This document shows positions 1-7,393 of a DNA stretch of 16,060 bases, in pieces. Under the pieces are notes generated by a model. It did no database searches and was not told the origin of the DNA. It saw only the letters and a list, made by a program, of their open reading frames with translations. A program made the position numbers and the translations under genes. Numbering within the stretch: the stretch's first letter is position 1; every line of letters begins with the position of its first letter. This stretch comes from UBA8828 sp964510855. Lineage in GTDB: Bacteria > Verrucomicrobiota > Verrucomicrobiia > Opitutales > UBA953. The stretch covers positions 1-16,060 of the forward strand of contig CAZEDB010000027.1 in NCBI GenBank assembly GCA_964510855.1, written 5' to 3'.

Positions 1-1
1 C

Positions 2-433
2 AAATTTATTAGAGACCATCGTGTGATGGCTCATTTTCGTGGCAACGCCTCGTTTTCAACATGGATTCATCAAATTGCCACTAATCTAGCCCATAACCGC
101 TATTGGTATTGGTGGCGGCGGAAGCGCGACCAATCGTTTTCGCTCGATGCCGATTTAGGTGAAGTCGGTTCAACCTTGCACGATATTCTACCCGACGGTG
201 CTGACGGCCCTGGTAGCGAAGCTCAGCATAACGAATTTGTTGCCCGTGTTTCCGAATGTATGGCTCAGCTCAAACCTGAGCACGCGCGTATTTTGACGCT
301 GCGTAATATTGATAATCGTTCCTACGAAGAAATCGCCGAAGAGTTGGGTCTTTCGATTGGCACCGTGAAGAGTCGGATTAATCGCGCTCGAGAGTCACTC
401 CGTCTTTTGATGGGTGAGGAATTCCGCCGATGA
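2..433 (+). CDS. ECF-type RNA polymerase sigma factor, 5'-truncated by the window edge
   Basis: This gene enters from the left edge: the reading frame is open from base 2, so the ATG at 23 is probably internal. The visible 144 residues start in sigma region 2 (FRGNASFSTWIHQIATNLAHNR, split here as FRGNASFSTW then IHQIATNLAHNR), the stretch that contacts the -10 element. A basic, tryptophan-rich linker (WYWWRRKR) and an acidic segment follow. Region 4 is the C-terminal helix-turn-helix, with EEIAEELGLSIGTVKSRINR typical of ECF sigma factors, which read the -35 element. The family is usually 170-200 residues, so only about the first 30-50 are missing. The TGA overlaps the next gene's ATG (ATGA), indicating translational coupling to the probable anti-sigma protein. 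The signal it answers to cannot be seen. The family assignment is firm; the ECF subgroup is not. Confidence 0.9.
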   Translation, partial: KFIRDHRVMAHFRGNASFSTWIHQIATNLAHNRYWYWWRRKRDQSFSLDADLGEVGSTLHDILPDGADGPGSEAQHNEFVARVSECMAQLKPEHARILTLRNIDNRSYEEIAEELGLSIGTVKSRINRARESLRLLMGEEFRR

Positions 434-900
434 GCCCGTACGATTTCGATCACCTTGTGGGTTTGTATCTCGATGGCGAGGCTACGCGTGCGCAAGTGCT
501 TGCCCTCCGCGAAGCTTTACGCACCCACCCTGAACTTCGCGTACGTCTCGCTGCGCATGTGCGTTTGCATCGGGCTCAAGGTCAGGCGCGTAGTTCGCGC
601 GTGCGTCGCTTCGGTGCCGTACTTGCTCCCTTACATGCTTTTGCAACCCGAGCGGGCGTAACCTTGGCGCACGCTTGTGTGGCCCTAGCTTTGATTGTGG
701 GATCTGAAGGGGTTCTGCCTCGTATTGAAGCCCATTTCTGGATGCCCGCTTCGCCCCGTCCGGTGGTACAAGCCCCCGTTACTATCGCTCCTGAAAGCAG
801 CGAGGAAGCGAGTTTCTCTCCCTTGCCCGATCAGGAATTTGAATTCATTGAGGTCGCGCCTCTGCCAGAAGTCCGCGAGGCAGATTTTCTCGAAAGCTAA
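430..900 (+). CDS. Small single-pass membrane protein, probable anti-sigma factor
   Basis: A 156-residue protein translated from an ATG that overlaps the sigma-factor stop codon. The N-terminal 50 residues (YDFDHLVGLYLDGEAT, then ALREALRTHPELRVRLAAHVRLH) resemble the helical cytoplasmic domain of anti-sigma factors. A hydrophobic stretch at about residues 74-92 could be one membrane span. The C-terminal 50 residues are rich in proline and acidic residues and would lie outside the membrane. The zinc-binding HxxxCxxC motif of ZAS anti-sigma factors is absent: the only cysteine (C83) lies in the hydrophobic span. Function is inferred mainly from coupling to the sigma gene and from the domain layout. 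It could also be a plain membrane protein of unknown role. A 56-bp gap with no clear terminator separates it from ptsI. Confidence 0.6.
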   Translation: MSPYDFDHLVGLYLDGEATRAQVLALREALRTHPELRVRLAAHVRLHRAQGQARSSRVRRFGAVLAPLHAFATRAGVTLAHACVALALIVGSEGVLPRIEAHFWMPASPRPVVQAPVTIAPESSEEASFSPLPDQEFEFIEVAPLPEVREADFLES

Positions 901-956
901 AAGTCTGCGGAGAATCCATCCTTGCCCGTTAGGCTTTTGGGGGCTCTCCTCTAGGT

Positions 957-2702
957 ATGGAGGAGTCCACACCCCGGGCTGAGAAGGTTTTGCGCGGTTT
1001 ATCTGCTGCCCCTGGGGTGGCGGTCGGCCCTGCTTACTTACTCCTTAGAGGCGTCGCTAAAGTTCCCAAGTACACCATCACCGATCCTGAAGCTGAAATG
1101 CTTCGGCTGCGTTCAGCGCTTGATGCGACACGTTTGCAAATTGAAGCGCTGCGCGATCAGGTGGCTGGGAGTATGGGGGATGCGGAGGCGGCCATTTTTG
1201 ATGCACATCTTTTAGTTTTGGAAGATGACTTATTGGTGGGCGAGGTGGAGAAGCGGGTGCGACGTCGTAAGCTCAACGTCGAGCACTTGTTTTCGACGGT
1301 CGCCGATCGCTACATCAAAGCCTTCGCTAAAATCGACGACGATTTTTTAAGAGAGCGGGCGACCGACATTCGTGATGTAACGGGAAGAGTCTTAGATAAT
1401 CTTCTCGGACTTGCCCGCCAAGGTCGAGTGGGGGAAGCCTCCGTTATCGCCGCTGCCGACCTTACCCCCTCGGATACTGCGTCACTTCCCACCGATGAAG
1501 TACTTGCGGTTGTTACCGAAGGAGGGAGTCGAACCTCCCATTCCGCGATTATGGCTCGGGCGCTTGAAGTTCCTGCGGTAGTGGGGGTGCACGGTTTAAT
1601 TAAATTCTTAAGTGCCGGGGATATCTTGGTGGTCGATGGTGATGCCGGTGAAGTCATTATTAATCCCTCTGCGAGTACGCTTGAGCGGGCCCGTGCTGCT
1701 GCTTCAGCCCACGCCGTTCGTCGTGCGCGATTCTTAGCCGATGGCGACGCCCCTGATGTTGATAGCGAAGGCCAACCCTTTGTCCTTCAAGCTAACATAG
1801 GCGGACCCGATGACTTGCCCGATGCTTTAGCACTGCATGCCGCAGGGGTCGGTCTTTACCGAACCGAAAATCTTTTTTTACGGGTGGACGGCTGGCCCTC
1901 TGAAGCTGTGCAAACCCAGGAGTATGAGGCGGTAGTACGTGCAGCTCAGGGTCGGGTTGTTACCTTTCGCACCCTGGATATTGGCGGTGATAAGCAATTG
2001 GGTGATAGCGAGCCTGAGGCCAATCCCTTCATGGGTTTTCGGGCCCTGAGGCTCTGCTTAGAGCGCCCAGAAATTTTCGGTCCTCAATTACGTGCGATTC
2101 TTAGGGCTTCGGCTCTCGGACCTGTGGCGCTTATGTTCCCTATGGTTTCGGGGATTGATGAGTTGCGGCGAGCTAAGGCGGCGGTCGCCGCTGAACTTGC
2201 GGCCTTAGCTCAAGAAGGCATCCGACCCAAGGAGCCCTTGCGCATGGGGGCAATGATTGAGATTCCTTCAGCGGCCGTGGTGGCGGATGCACTCGCGGCT
2301 GAATGTGATTTTCTCAGTGTAGGTACGAATGATTTGGTGCAGTACCTGCTCGCTGTAGACCGGGGCAATGACCGCGTGGCTGCGCTCTACGATCCTTGTC
2401 ACCCCGCGGTTTTAACTACCCTGCGTCACATCTTTTCCTCAGCAGCAAACCGCGGCATACCTTGTGGGGTTTGTGGTGAGTTGGCGGGTGATTCGGCCTG
2501 GGCTCCCCTTTTGCTTGGCTTAGGCGCCGATAGTTTGTCGATGTCGGTACCCTCATTTCCTGAAGTGCGTTACGTGTTACGGCGCACCACGCGTGCTGAT
2601 CGCGAATCGTTAGCGGCTGCGGTCTTACGTGAATCCGATGCGAAAGCGGTAGCCGCCCAGCTGCGCGAGTTTGCGGCTGCTCGTCTTCGCTTGCGCAGTT
2701 AA
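957..2702 (+). CDS. ptsI: Phosphoenolpyruvate-protein phosphotransferase (PTS enzyme I)
   Basis: Enzyme I takes the phosphoryl group from phosphoenolpyruvate onto a histidine and passes it to HPr, in the cytoplasm. The 581 residues match the usual length of about 575. After a short tail the protein opens with LRGLSAAPGVAVGPAYLL, the normal N-terminus. The swivelling phosphohistidine domain has GGSRTSHSAIMARALEVPAV with active-site His195. The C-terminal TIM barrel has all expected blocks: GLYRTENLFL, FRTLDIGGDK, NPFMGFRALRL, MFPMVSGIDELRRAK, MIEIPSAA, FLSVGTNDLVQYLLAVDRGN and GVCGELAG with catalytic Cys506. There is no GAF domain, so it is not PtsP. No HPr, EII permease or HPr kinase gene is visible nearby, so whether it serves sugar uptake or regulation cannot be told. 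No Shine-Dalgarno precedes the ATG. hisC starts 5 bases after the stop, suggesting cotranscription. Confidence 0.96.
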   Translation: MEESTPRAEKVLRGLSAAPGVAVGPAYLLLRGVAKVPKYTITDPEAEMLRLRSALDATRLQIEALRDQVAGSMGDAEAAIFDAHLLVLEDDLLVGEVEKRVRRRKLNVEHLFSTVADRYIKAFAKIDDDFLRERATDIRDVTGRVLDNLLGLARQGRVGEASVIAAADLTPSDTASLPTDEVLAVVTEGGSRTSHSAIMARALEVPAVVGVHGLIKFLSAGDILVVDGDAGEVIINPSASTLERARAAASAHAVRRARFLADGDAPDVDSEGQPFVLQANIGGPDDLPDALALHAAGVGLYRTENLFLRVDGWPSEAVQTQEYEAVVRAAQGRVVTFRTLDIGGDKQLGDSEPEANPFMGFRALRLCLERPEIFGPQLRAILRASALGPVALMFPMVSGIDELRRAKAAVAAELAALAQEGIRPKEPLRMGAMIEIPSAAVVADALAAECDFLSVGTNDLVQYLLAVDRGNDRVAALYDPCHPAVLTTLRHIFSSAANRGIPCGVCGELAGDSAWAPLLLGLGADSLSMSVPSFPEVRYVLRRTTRADRESLAAAVLRESDAKAVAAQLREFAAARLRLRS

Positions 2703-2707
2703 CCGCT

Positions 2708-3802
2708 ATGCAACGCCCGTCAGCCAATCCCCATATTGAAGCGCTGCACGCTTACATTCCTGGGGAACAGCCTGAGGGTGCAGGTTGGATTAAGCTTAAC
2801 ACGAATGAGCATCCATGGCCTCCCAGTGCTCAAGCAGTGGCCGCGGCCCGAGTTGTCCTGCAAGACGATGCGGCGGGTTTGCGGCTTTATCCTTCACCCG
2901 ATGCCAGTCCGTTGCGTGCCGCTGCGAGTCGTTTGCATGGACATCCGGCGGCTGAGATTGTGGCGGGTAATGGCTCGGATGATTTATTGAATCTTCTCAT
3001 TCGTGCTTTTGCTGGTCCGGGAAGGCCAGTGGCTTTTTTAGATCCGAGTTACTCACTTTATCCCGTGCTTGCGGGGGCGCAGAACGCACCCGTCCTACGT
3101 GTCCCTTTTCCGACTGACGGGCGTTTAACCCCGGCTTTGTTGCGCGACAGCAAGGCCGCGCTCTTTATTCTCACCAATCCCAACGCTCCTTTGGGTCACG
3201 CTTTTACTCCGGTTGAGATTGAGCGTGCCGCAGCAGATTTTCCCGGTCTCCTCGTCGTGGATGAAGCCTATGCCGCTTTTGCCGATGCGGATTGTGCAGC
3301 GTTGCCGCGGCAGCTGGCTAATGTGGTAGTAACGCGCACGCTTTCTAAATCCCATGCCTTAGCTGGTCTCCGTGCGGGTTACGCACTTTGTCCTCCAGGA
3401 GTGGCGGATATCCTGCATCGCGTGCGTGACAGTTATAATCTCGATGTCGTGGCCCAAGTGGCAGCGGCGGCAGCTCTCGGGGATACCGTATGGTTGCAAC
3501 AAGCGGTGAAGGATGTTCGCGCCGCACGCTTACAATTAACCCAGGGGTTGGAGGCGCTAGGTTGGAAGGTCCGACCTTCTCAGGGTAATTTTGTCCTGAC
3601 CTTTCCCAGCCGTCCCGGTGCGGAGCCGAGTGCGAAAGTATCCGAAGAGGTGCTCGGGTTTTTACGGGCGCGGCGTATCTTGGTGCGACGTTTCCCCGCC
3701 CATGCCCTAACCGAAGCTGGCCTACGTATTTCAGTCGGCCGTCCTGACGCTATGCAGGCGCTTTTAGCTGCTGCAGCCGATTGGACGGCAGGGCGGGGTT
3801 GA
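2708..3802 (+). CDS. hisC: Histidinol-phosphate aminotransferase
   Basis: A PLP-dependent fold type I aminotransferase that converts imidazole-acetol phosphate plus glutamate to histidinol phosphate, in histidine synthesis. The 364 residues fit the family. Visible marks are the N-terminal substrate region IKLNTNEHPWPP, YPSPDASPLR, the cofactor-loop GNGSDDLLNLLIRAF, ILTNPNAPLG, VVDEAYAAFA (the Asp that holds the PLP nitrogen) and TRTLSKSHALAGLRAGYAL with Schiff-base Lys214. C-terminal LRISVGRPDAMQALL carries the Arg that binds the substrate carboxylate. The his-type SKxxxLAGLRxGY signature and the neighbouring hisB and hisH favour HisC over an aromatic aminotransferase, though these enzymes can be broad. 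The ATG is preceded by CCGCT with no Shine-Dalgarno. Confidence 0.95.
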   Translation: MQRPSANPHIEALHAYIPGEQPEGAGWIKLNTNEHPWPPSAQAVAAARVVLQDDAAGLRLYPSPDASPLRAAASRLHGHPAAEIVAGNGSDDLLNLLIRAFAGPGRPVAFLDPSYSLYPVLAGAQNAPVLRVPFPTDGRLTPALLRDSKAALFILTNPNAPLGHAFTPVEIERAAADFPGLLVVDEAYAAFADADCAALPRQLANVVVTRTLSKSHALAGLRAGYALCPPGVADILHRVRDSYNLDVVAQVAAAAALGDTVWLQQAVKDVRAARLQLTQGLEALGWKVRPSQGNFVLTFPSRPGAEPSAKVSEEVLGFLRARRILVRRFPAHALTEAGLRISVGRPDAMQALLAAAADWTAGRG

Positions 3803-3833
3803 CTTCCGCTCAAGGCGCGGGGATGAATTCCCT

Positions 3834-4433
3834 ATGAGTAAGGTTGTACGAACATGCACCCTCCAGCGTAATACGGCTGAGACCCAAATCCGCTTAACGG
3901 TTAATCTCGATGGTACGGGGCAGTCTACCATCGATACCGGGGTGGCCTTCTTTGACCACATGCTGACCCTATTAGCTAAGCATGCTTCCTTGGATCTTTC
4001 TGTAAGTGCTAAAGGCGATGTTGCGGTTGATTATCACCACACCGTAGAGGATACAGGCATTGTTTTGGGGCAGGCCATTCGCGAGGCTTTAGGCGATAAA
4101 GCCGGTATTCGTCGTTACGGTTTCTTCATTCTGCCGATGGACGAGGTACTGGCTCGGGCGGTGATTGATTTGTCCAACCGACCTATGCTGGTTTACCAAG
4201 CCGACGTCTCCAACTTCATGGTGCGCGATTTCAACATCGCGCTCGTGCGTGAGTTTTTCCAAGGCCTGACCAATGCCCTTGGCTGCAATTTGCACCTGCG
4301 CCTGGAATATGGCGATGAGCCTCACCACGTGGCGGAGGCGATCTTCAAAGCTTTTGCTCGTGCTCTACGTCAAGCGGTGGAGTTGGATCCTCGGGCTGGC
4401 GGCGCGATTCCTAGCACCAAAGGGTCGCTGTGA
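3834..4433 (+). CDS. hisB: Imidazoleglycerol-phosphate dehydratase (monofunctional)
   Basis: Removes water from imidazole glycerol phosphate to give imidazole acetol phosphate, the substrate of HisC. At 199 residues it is the monofunctional form. It lacks the HAD-type histidinol-phosphatase domain fused in enterobacteria, so a separate phosphatase is needed. Signature blocks are RNTAETQI at the N-terminus, FFDHML (His42), VDYHHTVEDTGIVLGQA (His68, His69, Glu72), PMDEVLARAVIDLSNRP, EPHHVAEAIFKAFARALRQA (His164, His165, Glu168) and the terminal PSTKGSL. These His and Glu residues are the manganese ligands in the family. The ATG is preceded by TCCCT. A GCGGGG run lies about 14 bases upstream, which is far for a Shine-Dalgarno. 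Its stop codon overlaps the hisH start. Confidence 0.97.
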   Translation: MSKVVRTCTLQRNTAETQIRLTVNLDGTGQSTIDTGVAFFDHMLTLLAKHASLDLSVSAKGDVAVDYHHTVEDTGIVLGQAIREALGDKAGIRRYGFFILPMDEVLARAVIDLSNRPMLVYQADVSNFMVRDFNIALVREFFQGLTNALGCNLHLRLEYGDEPHHVAEAIFKAFARALRQAVELDPRAGGAIPSTKGSL

Positions 4434-5065
4434 GCCCCGCACGCGTGCCTTCCGTTGCCCTACTCGATTACGGCGGTGGGAATCTTCGTAGCGTACGCCG
4501 TGCCCTCGAAGCCGCAGGCGCAAAAGTTTTTCTCGCCAAGCAACCTGCCGAAGCTGAAAAAGCGGACGCGGTAGTTTTTCCAGGGCAGGGTGCGATTGGC
4601 GACTGCATGGATTGTCTAGAACGTACGTCGTTCGCCCCTTTTCTTCGTAGTTGGATTGCTGCGGATCGTCCCTTCCTAGGTATCTGCCTCGGCCTACAAG
4701 TGCTCTTTGAGCGCTCTGAGGAAGATGCGCGTAAGGGATTGGGAATCTTCCCTGGCCAGATTACGCGTTTCCCGGCAGGTCAAGGTATTCGTATCCCCCA
4801 TATGGGATGGAATGAGGCTCGGTTTGTGCCTGGTGCAGGGTTAACGGACGGCTTATGTGTTGCGGGTGAGCCCTTCTACTTTGTCCACAGTTACCGCCTC
4901 GTAGATACCGACCCTGCGCTTATCTGGTGCCAGACCGATTATGCGGGCACCTTTGTTAGTGGGGTCCGCCGGGGTAGGGTATTAGCCACCCAATTTCACC
5001 CTGAGAAAAGTCAGGTCAAAGGCTTGCAACTGTACCGCAACTTCTTGACCGTAGTCAGTAGTTGA
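4430..5065 (+). CDS. hisH: Imidazole glycerol phosphate synthase, glutaminase subunit
   Basis: A class I glutamine amidotransferase that frees ammonia from glutamine and feeds it to HisF, which makes imidazole glycerol phosphate and AICAR. The start is a GTG whose last two bases belong to the hisB TGA (GTGA), giving 211 residues. The first codons lead straight into VALLDYGGGNLRSVRRAL, the family's normal opening. The triad is complete: Cys86 in FLGICLGLQVLFERSEE, and His190 and Glu192 in ATQFHPEKSQ. VVFPGQGAIGDCM and IPHMGWNE are also typical of HisH. The partner hisF and hisA, which often follow hisH, are absent: gltA comes next after 40 bases. HisF must therefore be encoded elsewhere. Confidence 0.96.
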   Translation: MSPARVPSVALLDYGGGNLRSVRRALEAAGAKVFLAKQPAEAEKADAVVFPGQGAIGDCMDCLERTSFAPFLRSWIAADRPFLGICLGLQVLFERSEEDARKGLGIFPGQITRFPAGQGIRIPHMGWNEARFVPGAGLTDGLCVAGEPFYFVHSYRLVDTDPALIWCQTDYAGTFVSGVRRGRVLATQFHPEKSQVKGLQLYRNFLTVVSS

Positions 5066-5105
5066 CGGGTCCTAACACCCTATCAGCCCTACTCCCCCTG
5101 CCGCT

Positions 5106-6407
5106 ATGTCTGAAAAGCCCGCTACGCTCAAAATCGACGATAAAGAATATAGCTTACCCATTATGGTGGGTAGCGAAGGCGAGCGTGCGATTGATGTACG
5201 CAACCTTCGTGACACTACCGGCCACATCACCTTTGATGATGGTTATGGTAACACGGGTGCCTGTGAATCAAAAGTAACCTTCATTGATGGCGAAGCAGGT
5301 ATTTTGCGCTATCGGGGTTATTCCATCGAGACCTTAGCCGAGAAATCCAATTTCATCGAGACGGCCTACTTGTTGATTTACGGCAATCTTCCCACTGCGG
5401 TTCAGCTCCAAGCCTTTAAGGACCGAATTTTAGATAACGCCCAAGTTCATGAAGGCATGCGGGTTGCTTTGGCCGGCTTCCCTGCCACCGCCCACCCCAT
5501 GGCGGTGCTCTCAGCCACGCTCAACACCTTAGGTTGCTATTATCCTGAGCTTGGTACCAATGAGCGCGCACACGACTTAGCTCAACTCGATGAGGCGGGT
5601 GCAGTCTTACTCTCAAAGGTGCGTACCTTAGCTGCCCTGGCGCACCGTGCCAAGGAAGGGCAACCTCCTGTCTACCCCAAGCCAGGTTTGAATTATTGCG
5701 GCAACTTCCTGCATCTCATGTTCTCGCAGCCGAATGTGGATGCCGAGATTCATCCTGAGGTGGTTAAGGCGCTCGATCTAATTTTCCTGCTCCACGCCGA
5801 TCATGAGCAAAACTGCTCTACCTCGACGGTACGCATGGTCTCTTCAGGGGGGGCGAACCTCTTTGCTTCAGTCTCGGCGGGCGTCTGTGCCTTATGGGGC
5901 CCTCTTCATGGCGGCGCCAATCAGGCGGTGATTGAAATGCTGGAAGAGATTCACCGTTCGGGCGACGATGGTTCGCGTTTCATCACCGCGGCTAAGGACA
6001 AGGCCAGTGGCGTACGTCTGATGGGTTTTGGCCATCGCGTTTATAAAAACTACGACCCTCGGGCCAAAATCATTAAAGCCCAGTGCGACCGCGTCCTTAA
6101 GGCCTTGGGTCGTAAAGATCCCCTACTTGATATTGCTCTCCGCCTAGAAGATGCGGCCTTGAATGACCCCTATTTCAAGCAGCGTAATCTTTATCCCAAC
6201 GTGGATTTTTATAGCGGTATTATTCTCAAGGCCATCGGCATCCCAACCGAGATGTTCACGGTTATTTTTGCCATTGGTCGTATGCCAGGTTGGATTTCGC
6301 ACTGGAAGGAAATCGCCGAAGCCTCGAAGCAAAAAATCCATCGCCCAAGGCAGGTTTACGTGGGACCAACCCTGCGCGACTACGTCCCCATCGAAAAGCG
6401 GGTCTAA
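5106..6407 (+). CDS. gltA: Citrate synthase, Gram-negative hexameric type
   Basis: Condenses oxaloacetate and acetyl-CoA to citrate at the entry of the TCA cycle. The 433 residues and the long N-terminal segment (a small beta domain with LKIDDKEYSLPIMVGSEGER) match the NADH-sensitive enzymes of Gram-negative bacteria such as E. coli (427 residues). Substrate and catalytic residues are in place: His230 and His233 in LLHADHEQNCSTSTVRM, His268 in WGPLHGGANQAV, His310 in LMGFGHRVYKNYDPRA and Asp367 in NLYPNVDFYSGIIL. The C-terminus has RMPGWISHWKE and PRQVYVGP, with the CoA- and citrate-binding arginine. The 40 bases after hisH contain no obvious terminator, so it may be read from the his transcript or from its own unseen promoter. 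The ATG follows CCGCT, without a Shine-Dalgarno. Actual NADH regulation cannot be read from sequence. Confidence 0.97.
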   Translation: MSEKPATLKIDDKEYSLPIMVGSEGERAIDVRNLRDTTGHITFDDGYGNTGACESKVTFIDGEAGILRYRGYSIETLAEKSNFIETAYLLIYGNLPTAVQLQAFKDRILDNAQVHEGMRVALAGFPATAHPMAVLSATLNTLGCYYPELGTNERAHDLAQLDEAGAVLLSKVRTLAALAHRAKEGQPPVYPKPGLNYCGNFLHLMFSQPNVDAEIHPEVVKALDLIFLLHADHEQNCSTSTVRMVSSGGANLFASVSAGVCALWGPLHGGANQAVIEMLEEIHRSGDDGSRFITAAKDKASGVRLMGFGHRVYKNYDPRAKIIKAQCDRVLKALGRKDPLLDIALRLEDAALNDPYFKQRNLYPNVDFYSGIILKAIGIPTEMFTVIFAIGRMPGWISHWKEIAEASKQKIHRPRQVYVGPTLRDYVPIEKRV

Positions 6408-6423
6408 GCTGGGTTAGACGGCC

Positions 6424-6452
6424 TCGGCAAATCCTGCGCTAGGTCTTAAAAT
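6424..6452 (+). promoter_or_regulatory. Possible sigma-70-type promoter upstream of aroQ
   Basis: The 101-bp gap between gltA and aroQ holds TCGGCA (6424-6429) and TAAAAT (6447-6452), 17 bases apart. They match 4/6 and 5/6 of the -35 and -10 consensus. A start near 6459 would leave a leader of about 50 nt. No terminator hairpin for gltA is evident here, so readthrough is also possible. The match is by eye and could be chance. Confidence 0.35.
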
Positions 6453-6508
6453 TAGCACGGATGGTCTTTCGTCTTTCCCCAGTGGCCACCTGTGTCTACG
6501 GTTAAGCT

Positions 6509-6943
6509 ATGGATATCGGGATTATCAACGGACCCAACCTCGACCGACTCGGCAAGCGCGAGCCGGAGATTTACGGTACCCGTACCTTAGCCGATCTAGA
6601 ATCTGAGGTTACAGCTTTTGCCAAAACTCTCGGACTGAAGGCCCGCTGCTTTCAGTCGAATCATGAGGGTGAGTTGATTAACACCATCGCTAAGTGGACG
6701 GATGAGGGAGTGCGCCTTTTAGTGATTAATCCGGGCGGCTCAACCCATGTCAGTGTGGCATTGCGTGATGCTCTGGCGGGGAGCGCAATGCGGATTGTCG
6801 AAGTCCACCTCTCAAATATTTATAAGCGCGAAGCCTTTCGTCATGTATCTGTAACCGGTGGCGCCTGTGAAGGGGTGATTACCGGTCTGGGTTTTGAAGG
6901 TTACAAGTTAGCCCTCACTTATCTCTCTAAGCCAAAAGTTTAA
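6509..6943 (+). CDS. aroQ: Type II 3-dehydroquinate dehydratase
   Basis: Catalyses the third step of the shikimate pathway, 3-dehydroquinate to 3-dehydroshikimate, as a cytoplasmic dodecamer. At 144 residues it has the family's normal length. All signature segments are present: INGPNLDRLGKREPEIYGTR (Asn10, Arg17 and the catalytic Tyr22), FQSNHEGELI, VINPGGSTHVSVALRDAL (Asn74, His80), IVEVHLSNIYKREAFRHVS (Glu98, general acid His100, Arg107, Arg111) and GFEGYKLAL. No key residue is missing. It is the last gene of the left-hand + strand run and is followed at once by a bidirectional terminator. The ATG follows AAGCT with no Shine-Dalgarno. Confidence 0.97.
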   Translation: MDIGIINGPNLDRLGKREPEIYGTRTLADLESEVTAFAKTLGLKARCFQSNHEGELINTIAKWTDEGVRLLVINPGGSTHVSVALRDALAGSAMRIVEVHLSNIYKREAFRHVSVTGGACEGVITGLGFEGYKLALTYLSKPKV

Positions 6944-6948
6944 AAGGA

Positions 6949-6979
6949 GGAGGGCTGACCCTATTCGGATCAGCCCTCC
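6949..6979. terminator. Bidirectional intrinsic terminator between aroQ and rnpB
   Basis: A perfect 10-bp inverted repeat, GGAGGGCTGA (6949-6958) and TCAGCCCTCC (6970-6979), extends inward through a C-A mismatch and two more pairs to a TATTC loop. An A run (6942-6945) lies on the left and ATTTT (6980-6984) on the right, so it can act for aroQ on the + strand and for rnpB on the - strand. It begins 5 bases after the aroQ stop. Confidence 0.85.
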
Positions 6980-6984
6980 ATTTT

Positions 6985-7350
6985 GAGTCAGGCACGATAA
7001 GCCGGATTCTGTAACGGGTAGCACTAGCTGGTCCCGCTCGCATTCATTCCTCTGTTCCTTCGAACCCGCCTTGCGGCGGTGCGACAACCCGGGTCCTCGG
7101 CGAGCAGCCTCAAGCGGCCCCTGTTTGTCTTGCACCGGATTGGGTTTGCCGTGCCCCCTCGGTCGCCCTCGGGGCGGTGGGCTCTTACCCCACCGTTTCA
7201 TCCTTACCACCCTTGCGGGTTTGGCGGTTTATTTTCTGTGGCACTTTCCGTCACGACTTGCGTCGTGCCCCGACTTGCGTCGGGAATCCTGCTCCGTGGT
7301 GTCCGGACTTTCCTCGCGGCAAGCCGCGTGAATGCGTGTGTTCTGACTGT
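6985..7350 (-). ncRNA. rnpB: RNase P RNA, bacterial type A
   Basis: The catalytic RNA that trims the 5' leader of tRNA precursors. Read on the - strand it has the P4 core GAGGAAAGTCCGGAC (7301-7315) near the 5' end and its partner ACAGAATCCGGCTTA (6998-7012) near the 3' end. Further conserved elements are GGTAAGAGCCCACCG and GCAAACCC. P1 forms from AGTCAG (7343-7348) with CTGACT (6986-6991). P2 forms from CGCATTC (7330-7336) with GAATGCG (7039-7045). P3 is a short CGCGG-CTTG-CCGCG hairpin (7315-7328). P8 and P9 are adjacent GCAA-capped hairpins at 7269-7284 and 7252-7267. Length is about 366 nt, normal for type A. The ends are set from P1 and may be off by a few bases. No convincing promoter is seen just upstream, so it may be processed from a transcript that starts before the helicase gene. 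Confidence 0.95.
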
Positions 7351-7369
7351 ATTAAACCTTAAGGGGGAA

Positions 7370-7384
7370 TTCCCTACGAGGGAA
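7370..7384 (-). other. Short hairpin between the helicase stop and rnpB
   Basis: TTCCCT and AGGGAA form a 6-bp stem around a 3-base loop. It lies in the 43-bp gap and overlaps the 10-bp palindrome GGGAATTCCC (7365-7374). There is no T run after it in the direction of transcription, so it is a weak candidate terminator. It could equally be a processing site for the rnpB 5' end, or chance. Confidence 0.3.
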
Positions 7385-7393
7385 GGGTAAAGG

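Noticed and set aside
6551..6566. Asp12 and 'PGGS' in AroQ, different from the more common GPNLN and PGAY forms
   Set aside because: Both positions vary among type II enzymes, and all catalytic and binding residues are present.
7071..7390. Open reading frames on both strands across 7071-7390
   Set aside because: They fall inside RNase P RNA, whose conserved core and helices explain the sequence. The predicted proteins look like translated structural RNA.
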